NCBI GenBank assembly: GCA_948144175.1
Contig: CANXME010000228.1
Location: 58,645 to 122,644, forward strand
From: Closterium sp. NIES-65
Lineage: Eukaryota; Streptophyta; Zygnematophyceae; Desmidiales; Closteriaceae
Direction: 5' to 3'
DNA: 64,000 nt
Part shown: piece after piece, positions 1-10,489 of the stretch
Layout: each line of letters opens with the position of its first letter
Numbering within the stretch: the stretch's first letter is position 1
The notes under the pieces: generated by a model
Database searches by the model: none
What the model was told of the DNA's origin: nothing
The model's input: the letters and a program-made list of their open reading frames with translations, nothing else
Translations under genes and position numbers: made by a program

Positions 1-429
1 CAGAGTCACATGTGTCACATTGAGTCAGGGTCAGGGAAGCTGCTATGGGGAACTGATGTCATGTTGATTAAAGCCCGAGGTCAGCATGGTAATTTTTCAA
101 GTTATGTGGGCTTGAAACAGTTCGCGAAAATCTGAAAATCGTGAATTTCGAAAATGTGTGTGGGGCGAAACCGAATTCAGGAGGTGGGAAAAACAGTCTT
201 CGCCACGATACTATGCGACAGCTGTCCCCGAGGAAATGGGAGGGCCGAACGACCCAGTGTGCAACAGAGCACTGCTCCCGCCCCAGCACTGGTGGGGCAC
301 ACTGCGCTTCTCTTGGGGTTGAAATGGTGGGGAACGCGAAAATCACGCGAGTAAGAGTGAGGCAGTACACTGAACAATATTTCCTGTGATTACTAATCGA
401 CTAAAATATTTGGATAAGTTTGAGACAAT
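1..429. other. No gene recognised
   Basis: Several short overlapping open frames occur here on both strands, but none shows a domain, a codon pattern or splice signals that would support a gene. I see nothing else in the stretch. Confidence 0.5.
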
Positions 430-895
430 ACACGGAGACAGGGAAGGGGATGGGGGGAAGCAGGGAACGGGATGGGGGGAAGCAGGGAAGGGGATGGGGG
501 GGAGCAGGGCAGAGGGTAGGGGGAAGCAGGGAAGGGGATGGGGGGAAGCAGGGAAGTGGATGGGGAGAAGCAGGGAAGGGGATGGGGGGAAGCAGGGAAG
601 GGGATGGGGGGAAGCAGGGAAGGGGATGGGGGGAAGCAAGGAAGGGGATGGGGGGAAGCAGGGAAGGGGATGGGGAGAAGCAGGGCAGGGGGTGGGGAGA
701 AGCAGGGAATGGGATGAGGGGAAGCAGGGCAGAGGGTGGGGGGGAGCAGGGAAGGGGATGGGGGGGAGCAAGGCAGAGGGTGGGGGGAAGTAGGGAGCGG
801 GATGGGGGGAGCAGGGCAGAGGGTGGGGGGAAGCAGGGAAGGGGATGGGGGGGAGCAGGGCAGAGGGTGGAAGGAATCAGGGCAAAGGGGGAAGT
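430..895. repeat. Purine-rich minisatellite (about 21-24 bp unit)
   Basis: A degenerate tandem array of a unit close to gggatggggggaagcaggg runs for about 460 bp. The plus strand is almost all purine, so the minus strand reads as Pro/Ser/Leu/Phe-rich frames in several registers. These long frames are by-products of the repeat and not proteins. Strand asymmetry and G-runs make triplex or G-quadruplex formation possible. Confidence 0.9.
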
Positions 896-1308
896 AGGGC
901 TGGTGGGAGAACGGGTGGTTGGGAAAAACAGAGACAGGGGGCAACAATTTGGGGGAAGTGAGGGCGATGAGGGAAAGCGCGTGGGGGAAAAGAACATCTG
1001 CATACCCTTCTGTCCTATCCCCTCTGTGTCTCTCATTCAGTCCCTTCCCCTCAGGAGGAAGAAGGGTGGAAGAAAGGGTGAGAGAGAGGTTTGAAGAAAG
1101 AGAGATAGAGAGAGGGAGAGGGAGGGAGGGAGAGATGGAAGGGAGGAAGAGGAGAAGAGCGTATGACAAGCGGAATAGAATGTGGGGAGGAAGGCGGGTG
1201 GTATGTGGGGGAGATGGAGGCGGGTATGTGGGGAGGCGAGGGCGACGGGCAGAAGCGAGGGTGTTATGGCGACGAGGAAAACGAAGACGTTGAGGAGGAG
1301 AGCGAGAG

Positions 1309-1520
1309 ATGAGAAGAAGCGCGGGTGACGGGGAAGCAAGGGCGACGACGGGAAGCGCGGGTGACGGGGAAGCAAGGGCGACGACGGGAAGCGCGGGTGA
1401 CGGGAGAGCAAGGGCGACGACGGGAAGCGCGGGTGACGGGAGAGCAAGGGCGACGACGGGAAGCACGGGTGACGGGGAAGCAAGGGCGACGACGGGAAGC
1501 GCGGGCGACAAGCAGAGGCG
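1309..1520. repeat. 36-bp minisatellite
   Basis: About five and a half copies of a 36-bp unit containing gcgggtgacggggaagc and gggcgacgacgggaa follow each other with few changes (for example gggagagc for ggggaagc). The period is a multiple of three, so all frames stay open through the array. This explains the long overlapping open frames here, which I do not call genes. Confidence 0.9.
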
Positions 1521-3374
1521 AGGGCGGCGAGGGTCGGCGAGGGAGATGAGGGAAATTGCGGGCAACGAGGAAAGCGGTATGACGTGGGAAAGAGCGGCCG
1601 ACGAGGGGGAACATATGAGACTAACGGCAGCGCGCGTCTGGCGACCCTGTACGGCATTCGCGTGAGCGACCCGTGCCTAGAACGGTACGATCGGGTCGCG
1701 AGGCTGAACCGCAGCGAGTGTGAAAAAGAGCAACTTGTGCGACGCGAGCTTGAAAGCAAGGCGCGAGTAACGCGACGATTGTTCACTAACGTAAGTGCTG
1801 CGGGTGAACGGGTTGTAACACGAGACCGGCGACGTGAGGGGGAAATCGGGGCGTGCACTGACTAAGATGGTTGAGGTGGATACCTTTTTTTTTTCCCGCA
1901 CAAAAAAAAGCCCTAACAACGACTCGCTTTTGCCGACTAACGCTAGTTTTTGTCTTGGAGCCTCCTAGTCTATGAGTACGACTTGGTAAGCAAGTTATGT
2001 GAGTGGTGAACAGTGCATATGGTTGGCGATCATCGCGTCAGTTCTGTTTTTGGGCACTCGGATTCCGTTGTCGCAGGATGATTGCCTGGGGTTGCGAGAG
2101 TTTCTTCAAAACAAGTAAGGTAACCATGTTTTTTGCGATTTCAAGTTCAAGAATCTTGAACTTGAAAATTACCATGTTGTACCCGGGCTTTAAATTCCAA
2201 GGTATGATGTTATGCATCTCGGCTTTATTTGGCAACGATGCTCATGTATACACGACTCGTGGAATATGTGGCATACCAAAATCTATTCCTGTCACACTGT
2301 TGCACTCCGCTGAACATTGTCTGCTGGACAAATGTGAACGTGTTAATGTAAATTAGTTATGTGCTATTGATGTCAATAGAGTGTTCATTATGTTTTGATA
2401 AAAAATAACTAGTAGAACATCAAGACTTAGTTGCCGAGAGGATCAATTTAGAGTGAAGATTAAAACCAGATGGAAACGAAACCAGATGTACAATTAACAT
2501 GATTGAAAACGAAACCAGGTGCAAACATGTAAGGGGTATGCCACCTAGAGTTTCGTGCACCAGCTGGATCTCACAGCTCGCTACTCACTAAGATAGCCAT
2601 CCCAGCTTCTCTGGCTGACCAAACACTAGCACGGAGCAACTTTGATCGACGGTGTAGATTTGCTGCTGGATAAGTAGGGCCTCCAGACGACGCATGAGTA
2701 ACATGGCACTTGGTTCCTCCTGTCAGCCACCCTCACCTTCCCTCGTCGTCGGAAAGAACCGCCGCCCATTTGTCACATGACTTAACCCGTGAAAACTCGC
2801 CACGCATGTCGAGAGTGGATCCACGTCGGAGGTGCGCTATGTGCGGTTCAGGAACAATGTCGGTGCAATCATTCCATGCGCTGCAATGTCGGTGCCATTG
2901 ACGGTTCCGGAAACGGTAGAGTGTTTCCAGCCTTTCGTTTGCATCCCAGCCGCTGCTTTTCCTTCCCCGCCGGCTCATTTCGCGTCATCCACGTGAATGT
3001 GATGGCAATGAGATGCCTTGGTCGATTGATCTTATCCGTTCATGAAGTTCTAGATTGGTTCGTGAAGATCCAATGGCTGTCGACCGAGCTGATCAATTAT
3101 AGCGCGCTGGCAACCATTGCTAACATTTCGGAGGGAGCGTGGGGCTCCGACAGCCGGGGATCGAGCCTAAGAAGGCTCCCACATTGGCGGGATCTCGAAG
3201 CTAGAGCCACACCGAACCCATTCCGAACCGCGCTGCCTGGTTGTGCGGCCTACAGAAGGTAGTGAGGCAACGGGCACTTGCCTGGCTTGGCTGTGAGTAC
3301 AAGTGACCAAGGCAATGAGTATTCCTCTTCAATCACACCTCGATTGTTCGAGCTTTATTTGAGTCACATCCCGT
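1521..3374. other. Intergenic, no confident gene
   Basis: AT content rises after about 1870. A perfect palindrome lies at 2139-2167 and a short imperfect duplication (aaaacgaaaccag) at 2470-2520. Open frames at 2003-2356 and 2789-3262 have no recognisable domain. The latter could hold 5' exons of the gene starting at 3465, but I cannot support that. Confidence 0.5.
2139..2167. repeat. Perfect 14-bp palindrome
   Basis: The arms TTTCAAGTTCAAGA and TCTTGAACTTGAAA are exact reverse complements separated by one base. The word accatgtt flanks the palindrome on both sides as a direct repeat. Nothing indicates a function. Confidence 0.9.
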
Positions 3375-3464
3375 TTGATCTATCCACCTACTGCTAGAAC
3401 CTCTTGCTGGATTTTGTTGTCGGAACTCTTGCTAGATCGTTCCAGCTTACACTCGTTGAATCGA

Positions 3465-4796
3465 ATGGCCCTTATCCACCCTGAATCGGCTCTCGCTCTA
3501 GCTGTTGCTGCTGCCGCTTGCTTTGGCGACGCTGCACAATACTTCTGGGACGTTCCGAGCTGGCTCGCCTGCTCGCCAGCAAGTTCCACTCCGTTTGAAT
3601 GGCTGACGGAGTGGACGGATGCTGATGAAATCGAGTTGAGAAGCGGCTCTGTCAAGAGCAGCTCAACTCAAAATGACGAAGATGAGCTTCTGCCGCTGCT
3701 GCTGCTGGCGGATTACGATCTGGTGGACCCTCGTGAGTTTATAACCACTGAATGGACGCCAGAGGATGAGGCGTACCTGAGAACTGGTGTTCTCAGCCTT
3801 GGTGACAGTGAGAGTGACTGCGAATGGCTGACAGAAAATTCGCAGGTGGACCCCTCTGAGTTCATCACCGAGTGGACGGACGCTGATGAAGCGTATCTGA
3901 GAGACACGACTCCCAGGTGCTTCTCAGCACCGAGTGAGGGTGACAGGCTGCTGCTGTCGTCAAAGCTGAAGCCTATGACAGCAGCTGCTGTGGCGTACAG
4001 GGTTGGCAGGTTTGCTGAAGTGACCAGCAAGCGGGAATGTCGTGCTCCTTTAGGCTTTTCACGGTTGAGACCTGCTGTGGTCCGGGCTGCTGCTGCAGCT
4101 ATGGGTGCTGTTGCTTCTGCTGTGGGTGCTGCTGCTGATGCTGTGGTTGCTGCTGCTGACGCTGTGAGTGCTGCTGCTGTCAATGCTGCTGCTACTATCG
4201 CTGCATCATCGGCAGCACCTTCAAAGCCGGCAGTCAAAGTTGCAGCTTCCAGGCCAGCAGCAAAGGTTGCAGCTTCCAAGCCAGCAGCAAAGGCTGCAGC
4301 TTCCAAGCCAGCAGCAAAGGCTGCAGCTTCCAAGCCAGCAGCAAAGGCTGCAACTCCCAAGCCTGCAGTCAAGGCTGCAGCTCCCAAGCCTGCAGTCAAG
4401 GCTGCAGCTCCCAAGCCTGCAGTCAAGGCTGCAGCTCTCAAGCCTGCAGTCAAGGCTGCAGCTCCCAAGCCTGCAGTCAAGGCTGCAGCTCCCAAGCCTG
4501 CAGTCAAGGCTGCAGCTCCCAAGCCTGCAGTCAAGGCTGCAGCTCCCAAGCCTGCAGTCAAGGCTGCAGCTCCCAAGCCTGCAGTCAAGGCTGCAGCTCC
4601 CAAGCCTGCAGTCAAGTTTGCAGCTCCCAAGCCTGCAGTCAAGGCTGCAGCTCCCAAGCCAGCTGCAGCTTGCAAGGCTGCAGTGAAACCAACAGCAGCT
4701 CCTGCCACGGCCAGTGCCAGTGCTTCTCGTGTGGCGCCTCTGAGGCAAACAGTGCAGAAGGGGTCGCAGGGAAGAACAAGGAGGTCAAGTGGGTAA
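3465..4796 (+). CDS. Low-complexity protein with EWT motifs and KPAVKAAAP repeats
   Basis: I do not recognise this gene. The frame is open from 3375; I chose the Met at 3465 because the leader before it has no protein character, and an upstream spliced start remains possible. The protein is about 443 residues. Its N-terminal part carries an acidic motif, E-W-T-x2-D/E-x3-L-R, three times (EWTDADEIELR, EWTPEDEAYLR, EWTDADEAYLR), each preceded by a similar FEWL or EFIT context. The middle is Ala/Val-rich. The C-terminal third is about 15 copies of a 9-residue unit close to KPAVKAAAP (27 bp each, 4230-4670), giving a very basic Lys/Ala/Pro tail like histone H1 or other chromatin proteins. The tail composition suggests nucleic-acid binding, but this is only inference. 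An AATAAA follows the stop. Confidence 0.6.
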   Translation: MALIHPESALALAVAAAACFGDAAQYFWDVPSWLACSPASSTPFEWLTEWTDADEIELRSGSVKSSSTQNDEDELLPLLLLADYDLVDPREFITTEWTPEDEAYLRTGVLSLGDSESDCEWLTENSQVDPSEFITEWTDADEAYLRDTTPRCFSAPSEGDRLLLSSKLKPMTAAAVAYRVGRFAEVTSKRECRAPLGFSRLRPAVVRAAAAAMGAVASAVGAAADAVVAAADAVSAAAVNAAATIAASSAAPSKPAVKVAASRPAAKVAASKPAAKAAASKPAAKAAASKPAAKAATPKPAVKAAAPKPAVKAAAPKPAVKAAALKPAVKAAAPKPAVKAAAPKPAVKAAAPKPAVKAAAPKPAVKAAAPKPAVKAAAPKPAVKFAAPKPAVKAAAPKPAAACKAAVKPTAAPATASASASRVAPLRQTVQKGSQGRTRRSSG

Positions 4797-4854
4797 GTAA
4801 GTCAGGCTGCACAAGCATCCTGACAGAAACAATTATCTCATATTCCTAGGTGGA

Positions 4855-4860
4855 AATAAA
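4855..4860 (+). promoter_or_regulatory. Candidate polyadenylation signal
   Basis: AATAAA lies about 60 bp after the stop codon of the KPAVKAAAP-repeat gene. Position and sequence fit a 3'-end signal, but green-lineage signals are loose and this is weak evidence on its own. Confidence 0.3.
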
Positions 4861-5224
4861 GATTCCCTAGATACTTTGTATATATTTATGTATATTGTAA
4901 ATTCTATTCATGAATGTGTGATTTTTAACCTGTTTGGTGAATATATCTACTGCATTGTTCAACAGTAGATGGGGTACAAAAGTTGAGTACAAATCTTTTG
5001 AATATGAGGAGTCCACTCCAGTTTTATATATTTTTTCTTCACCTTCATAAGAGTTGCTTGGGCCTGATTTCAGTGTGCTCCTGTCGCTGGAGAATCCTGA
5101 GGGACGTTGAGTCCAGGCCCTGAATTCCAATGTCTCATGCTTCTCACCTTTTCGGTTTTCAAAAGTTGGCCGTTTAGTTTATGTTTCCGATGCTCAGGCA
5201 TGAGCTTCTTCCATTTCCCATAAA
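4861..5224. other. AT-rich intergenic stretch
   Basis: This is the 3' flank of the upstream gene. The open frames are short and lack domains. I see nothing further. Confidence 0.5.
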
Positions 5225-5580
5225 CCAGGCAACATTCTATGCATCAGGCGTTTGGTTCCCATAATTCTGTCCATCAAACATCTGATCTCCATTTCCCTTG
5301 CACCTGCCATATGTTCTTTTGTAATCCGTGAATTCAGCATGTATCAATTATCCAATTTTCATCCTACATGCATCAGGCATGTGATCCCTATTTCCAATGC
5401 ATCATGCGTCGAATTCTCAATTTACCATGCATCAGGCATTGGATTCTACTGATAACCATATATCAGGCATCCGAATCCACTTTCCATATATGAAGCATTT
5501 GCTTCAGGCATCCCGAACCTCAGCTTTCGCATTTTGCCATTGTCATGCATTTTTTTCGTTTTCCATTTTCCAGGCAACCT
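5225..5580. repeat. Degenerate 'atgcatcaggcat' repeats
   Basis: The motif (at)gcatcaggc(at) and variants such as ccatcaaacat and gcatcatgcg recur roughly every 30-45 bp, separated by diverged text rich in ttccat and gaattc. It looks like an old, decayed tandem repeat. No coding signal is visible. Confidence 0.65.
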
Positions 5581-5957
5581 AATTTGCCCCCAGTTCCAAG
5601 GTATTGCTTTGTTTCCGTATCGGTACTCTTTGGTGTCTTAACCTTTTCCTTGTTGTGTGCAAGTCGTATGTGCTTTGACGGGTGTTACAAACTGCAGCAA
5701 CAACGATGTGAAGGGCCTTGTGGACAAGTACACTGTGCTATGAGGCAGAGATGTTGCTGACAGGTACTCTTGGCCATGGAGGTTGTTACTGCAGATTGTT
5801 ACACTGAATGCACTGAGAAGGTCCATCATGGGAGATGCTGATAATATCCTCACTGTTGAAAAGAGAATACAGACAGGTACTGGTGTGTGGGAGTGTGGGT
5901 ATGAGAGCTCTGTTCCAGCCAGCCTATCTGCCTGCTGAAATTGTTGCTGCCTGTTGT

Positions 5958-6185
5958 GAAGGGATGTGCTTGAAGGCATTTGCTTGAATGCATGTGCTTG
6001 ATTGCATGTGCTTGAGGGCATGTGCATGAAGGCATTTGCTTGAAGGCATGTGCTTGACGGCATGTGCTAAGGCATGTGCTTTACGGCATGTGCTAAAGCA
6101 TATGCTTGAAGGCATGTTCTTGAATGCGTGTGTTTGAAGGCATGTGCAAGCAAGTGTGCAAAGGCATGGCATAAGGGCATGCATG
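5958..6185. repeat. 16-bp tandem repeat (ggcatgtgcttgaa)
   Basis: About 14 imperfect copies of ggcatgtgcttgaa(g/t) occur, with variants (gcatttgcttg, gcatgtgctaa). The minus-strand open frames rich in His, Ala and Met across this array are by-products of the repeat. Confidence 0.85.
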
Positions 6186-6742
6186 GCTTCAATGTGAGAC
6201 TGGAAACATTACCATTATGGTTTTTGTGCGCTGATTGGAAACTGATGATTGGATAATTAAAACACTGCAGCTGTAGGGTATCACTTGTGCCAATTTCAGA
6301 TAGTGCATGCAAGCGTTCCTAAGAGGGGCCAGCCAAGTAGTTGGACATTATGATGTCAAGTTATAAAGTACTTACGGTATCTTGCAAAATATCTGTCTTG
6401 CCAAATATCCCTCTATTTATTTCCAAAGCTGTTACCACACTAGAAGCTGCCCTCAGAGCTATGAGGGTACTATGGCCCATAATCCAAGATTCAGAGTCAT
6501 GTCAAACCATAACTCAGCACCAGTACATCAATTGCAACTTCTGCTGTCTACCCTGGTTGCTCCTCTATATATCTGCAGAGCAAATGCCGCCTGAGACGAA
6601 GTCGCAGCTTGAGTGTGACGGGGAGGTAAGGTGAGGTCAGGTAATGGCCATGAGAGAGGAGGAAGTGTGGAGCGAGTGTGTCAGGGGTGTGGAGGGAATG
6701 TGGAGGAGGTAAGGCGAGGTTAGTCAAACGTCGGTGGGTTAA
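6186..6742. other. Intergenic, no gene seen
   Basis: A frame at 6341-6634 has no domain. A small purine-rich stretch (gaggaggaagtgtgg...) lies at 6650-6720. This is the downstream flank of the minus-strand trihelix gene. Confidence 0.5.
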
Positions 6743-6812
6743 GTGTGGGCTTGCAGCTGGGCGAGCAGGACCTGCGGCATGGCGTCACACTCCACCTCCC
6801 TTGCCTCCGAAA
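6743..6812 (-). pseudogene. Decayed second copy of the last trihelix exon
   Basis: On the minus strand this stretch translates as AEAREVECDAMPQVLL followed by AQLQAHT and a stop. It matches the true last exon at 6849-6959 (AEAREVECDAMLQVLLSQL...) but lacks that exon's first residues and its acceptor site. It is a partial tandem duplication just downstream of the gene, and could serve as an alternative terminal exon only if an acceptor exists that I cannot see. Confidence 0.7.
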
Positions 6813-6848
6813 TAAGCTGGTTATTGAGAAATATCACGAACTGACTGG

Positions 6849-9355
6849 TCAAACGAAGGTAGGGTAGGTCTGGGCTTGCAGCTGGGAGAGAAGGACCTGC
6901 AGCATGGCGTCACACTCCACCTCCCTCGCCTCTGCCTTCTGTGCTCTCCGCTCCTCCTCCTGCCAGCACCAGCACCAGCAACAAGAACACGCACAGGAAA
7001 GGGACTGTGTGAGGCATAGGCAGGACACTGAGTCTCCCGCAGGTGACACTTTCTGCGCTCTCCATTCACTCCTTCTGGCAGAGCTGCCATCACAAGCAGC
7101 TACAACAAAGGGCACAGCATGAGAAGCACACCTGGAAGAAACAACCAGCAGCAGCAGCAGCAGCAGCAACCCAAACCAATCTGAACCAAGCACAAGTAGC
7201 ATGCAGCAAGCAAGCAAGCACAAGCAGCAGCAATTCTCAACAAGATCGCAGCGTCATTGCAGTCCATGCCCTTAAGTGAACGTGCCACCATGCCATCACA
7301 TCACTCGATCAAGCCACCACGCTATCACACGATCAATCAAGCCATCATGCCCAAAAATCTCATCCAACCCTTACAACATCACACCCAGCACCCCCCATCA
7401 CTACCTCACGCCACTTCACATCTTCAGCCAGTCGCCTCTTCTCCTGCTCCTCCAGCCGATCAATCCACGCCCCGCCCAAGCAACCTTGCAGCATGCATAC
7501 CCTCAAGCAAACAAGCCCAAGCATATCCGAGCTCCATGCAACACCCCTTCCCCTCATCCCTACCTCACGCCACTTGACATCTTCAGCGAGTCGCCTCTTC
7601 TCCTGCTCCTCCAGCCGCTCAATCCAAGCCTCGCCTCTCTCCTTGCCCCTCTCCTCCACCCGCTCGCCCTCGTCGCCCCACTGCCCCTCCAGCAGGGCAT
7701 GCTGCTTCAGCAGCTCGCCCTGCACCTCCCACATCTTATCCAACCGCTTCTTATCTACCTTCATCCCTAGCCACCCCTCGCCCAGCTTCCTCCGCAAGCC
7801 CTCCTTCTCAGCATCCCCTCTCGAATCCACTCGCGTCCTCCCTGCGCCTCTGCCTGCTGCGCTTGCCCCTGCACTGCCACGCCTTCCCCTTCCCCCCGCC
7901 GTTCCCCCCTTGCTTCCTCTCTTCCGCTTCTTGCCGGCTGCATCTCCCTCCCCTTCCTCCTCCCCATCGTCTCCCTCCCCCTCTCCATCGTACTCTTCCT
8001 CTTCCTCCTCCTCTTCTTCCTCCTCCCCACCTTCCTCCCCCTCCCCGTCCTCCCCTTGCATTCCAAACAATCCCTCCGACCCAAACAACGAACCCCCTCC
8101 TGCAGCAGCCCTTGCCAAGCCTGCAGGTCTGGCGCCTGCCGAGCCTGCAGGTCTGGTGTCGACGACGCCATGACCCAGGGCGGCCACTCGCGCAGCCTGC
8201 TCTGCGCGAATCTTGAAGATGACTGTGAGCTCATCGAAGAAAGGACACGCCTTGCCCTGCCGCTCCGATAGCTCCATGCTCTGGGGAGGGGGGCGGGGGG
8301 GTGTGGGGGACAGCGGGAAGGGGACGGGAGAACAGAGCATTTATGACCTGCTCTGCACGGATCTTGAAGATGACTGTCTGCTGTTCAAAGAAAGGACACG
8401 CCTTGCCCTGCTGCTCTGAAAGCCATGCATGCGCGGGGGGAAGAGGGCGGGTATGGGGGGAAGGAAGGAGGGGGGAGGAGTTGCCATGCATGCATGGCCT
8501 GCTCTCCTTGATGAAAAGGTGTCGTGTGCCATTGTAACGAGGTGACGCGGATCTTGAACACGCCTTGCCCTGCCGCTCTAACAGCTCCATGGGGAAGGTG
8601 GTGGTGGGAGCGTGGAGGGAGTGGGGGAGAGGGAAAGAGAGGGGGGAAAAGGGAAGGGCAGGGAGGGGGGGGAGGGGAAGTTGGGGGAAGAGGGAGATGG
8701 CACGCGTGGGAGTGGATACTGATGCGTGTGTGCGGTGCTGCCCTGCTCCGCTCGCCACGAAATTGAGAATGCTTTACGATCGCCAGGACGTCGAGGGAGG
8801 AACGGATATGATGCGTGAGTGAGTGCGGTGCGTTGGAGGCCTTGTCCCGCCGCTCCAACAGCTGGGTTTTGAGATTTTTCAAAAGCCGCTTCAATAGCTG
8901 GATGTTTTGGTGATGCGGCGGCACATGCAGGCGGGAGGAAGGGAGCGGGGCGGGGGGGAAGGGGAAGGCGGGGGAGTGGGGGGGAGGGGGTCTGAAAGGA
9001 GTGGACGGCCCACATCAAGAAACGAATGAGTGTTTTACCTCGTTGAACAGCACGGCGCTTACTGTACTCGTTAGTTGCGTTGTTAGTTAGCACAGCGCGT
9101 CACCTTGTATCGGTTGAAGAGAACGGTCCACTTGGCCTTGCATTGCACCATGGATCGATGATACCCCTGCTTCTTCATCTCGGTCGAAACCCACTCCCAC
9201 ATGCGCTTCCCGCCAAAATCCACCGCCCCGCCATCCTCCTCGTCATCATCACTGGCGTTGCCGGCCTTGGCATTAATCGACCGACTCGTTTCGCGCTCCA
9301 CGCGTTCCCGCAGCGCGATCAACGCCCGCGACTCGTCCGCGGACCATCGCTCCAT
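6849..9355 (-). CDS. Trihelix (GT-type) DNA-binding protein, three phase-0 exons
   Basis: This is a putative nuclear transcription factor of the trihelix family. Exon 1 (9355-9104) starts at a Met followed by RWSADESRALIALRE and then carries two more helices with W at MWEWVS and QCKAKWTVLFNRYK: the three-tryptophan pattern of the family. The donor is AAG|GTGACG. Exon 2 (8280-7564) follows a long pyrimidine tract and CAG. It begins SMELSERQGKACPFFDEL, the conserved end of the trihelix domain, then an acidic stretch of about 20 Glu/Asp, a basic KKRKRG segment and a C-terminal coiled coil (RLEEQEKRRLAEDVKWRE). The donor is GAG|GTAGGG. Exon 3 (6959-6849) follows CAG and encodes EEERRAQKAEAREVECDAML to the stop. 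All introns are phase 0 and the product is 359 residues. Introns 1 and 2 contain partial copies of the exons. The exon choice is inferred from sequence only. Confidence 0.8.
7405..7471 (-). repeat. Duplicate of the end of trihelix exon 2 (in intron 2)
   Basis: This repeats 7564-7629 almost exactly and encodes the same RLEEQEKRRLAEDVKWRE segment, again ending GAG|GTAG. It is in phase 0, so including it would lengthen the coiled coil without changing frame. No strong acceptor is seen directly upstream. Confidence 0.8.
8344..8882 (-). repeat. Partial copies of the start of trihelix exon 2 (in intron 1)
   Basis: Three diverged copies of the exon-2 start lie upstream of the true exon. The copy at about 8344-8430 reads LSEQQGKACPFFEQQTVIFK. 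The copy at about 8535-8600 reads MELLERQGKA with an internal deletion. The copy at about 8838-8882 reads TQLLERRDKAS. G/C-rich tracts that read as polypyrimidine on the minus strand separate them, as in the intron before the real exon. They look like tandem exon duplications at different stages of decay. Confidence 0.75.
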
Positions 9356-10480
9356 TGAGTATCGCTGATGACTATAGAGAAGGCTGGAGCAGGTTGGAGA
9401 TTAACTGTCACTTTGGAGCAAAGTTGTTGCACAGAAACTGTCAACGCTGCTCCTGTGCCAATCTATTTGGATGGTATACCAGAGAAGCTTTGGGAGCTCT
9501 GGGCGCTCGCTATTCAGGTTATTCAAACCAGGAGATTTGAGCGCTCGCTAAGAACGAGAACGGCCAATAGGGACGACTTTGCGAAGAGCAGGGAGGCGTG
9601 CAAAATTTTGCAGGTTACTCGTACACCTGATGCTCACCCCATGCGCGCGAATTTGCCTTGCGCCGGATGGATACGCTGCACCCGAGGTTGTTTCCCCAGC
9701 TTCATGCACCTACATTACAAGCACGTCAAGCAGAAGAGACCGAAGTCAAGCAGAAGAGACTGAAGTCAAACAAGGTAACTAGGTAGCAGGGTCTTGTTTA
9801 TAAGCACATGCGAATTCTTTTTAGCTAGCTGCGAATTGACGAACTTAAGCGAACTGCCTCGTTACAGCTTATACGCCCCCTTCACAAGGCAACCGGGAGG
9901 AGCTCAAACAGGCATCATGTGTACTGGGAAGACGTCGCCCGAATCCCTCAGGGAAAACCCGTTCGCCCCTGCGGGTTTTCCTCGGAGGGATTTCCTTTTT
10001 CCCGCCGTCGCCTAGCGAAGCACGCGAGGGGCGGGAGCCAGCCCACCCGCCCGCCCGAAACGAGCCACGCCAGCTCGGAGTGACGCGAGGTGGTCCTCGC
10101 TCGAGCTGGCGTTGACCCCACGTGCTCCTCCCGGTCTGCACCAACCCCGCCTGCACCAACCCCCCTGTCCGTCGAGTAAATCCGCCTCCGTCGACGGATT
10201 CCGTCTCGACCCGACGGAAAGTGGTGCAGAGAAAAGCGCGGCAGAACGCGCCACAGACCAGCTGACACTGAAATAAAAGCGTATACCTAAACAAATAAAT
10301 ACATAAACTGCAATTCTCATTAATACGTAATCATCAATTTTAATCTTATTCATGCGCAGGTGCCAGGTAGAACACATGTCGATGGTCTCGCTCGCTACCC
10401 GTGCGCCATAGAGCAAGTGAATATGAACTTAATGAGAATGCATTCTTGTACCACTGGGCCCAGCTTTTCTAGCACGCTGC
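9356..10480. other. Upstream flank of the trihelix gene
   Basis: Open frames occur on both strands but none has a domain. A short direct duplication (gtcaagcagaagagac) lies near 9725-9765 and a nested hairpin at 10067-10112. The region probably includes the trihelix 5' UTR and promoter, but no element can be named. Confidence 0.45.
10067..10112. repeat. Nested inverted repeat
   Basis: The outer arms ACGCCAGCTCG (10067-10077) and CGAGCTGGCGT (10102-10112) are exact reverse complements. An inner stem GCGAGG/CCTCGC (10085-10100) closes on TGGT. The pair would form one long interrupted hairpin. Confidence 0.8.
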
Positions 10481-10489
10481 AGGGACCGA

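Noticed and set aside
343-1858. Long minus-strand Pro/Ser/Leu-rich frames
   Set aside because: They follow the period of the purine-rich minisatellites and are open in several registers at once; there is no domain or start context.
2789-3262. Open frame upstream of the KPAVKAAAP-repeat gene as a real 5' exon
   Set aside because: No motif and no convincing donor joining it in phase to the downstream gene.
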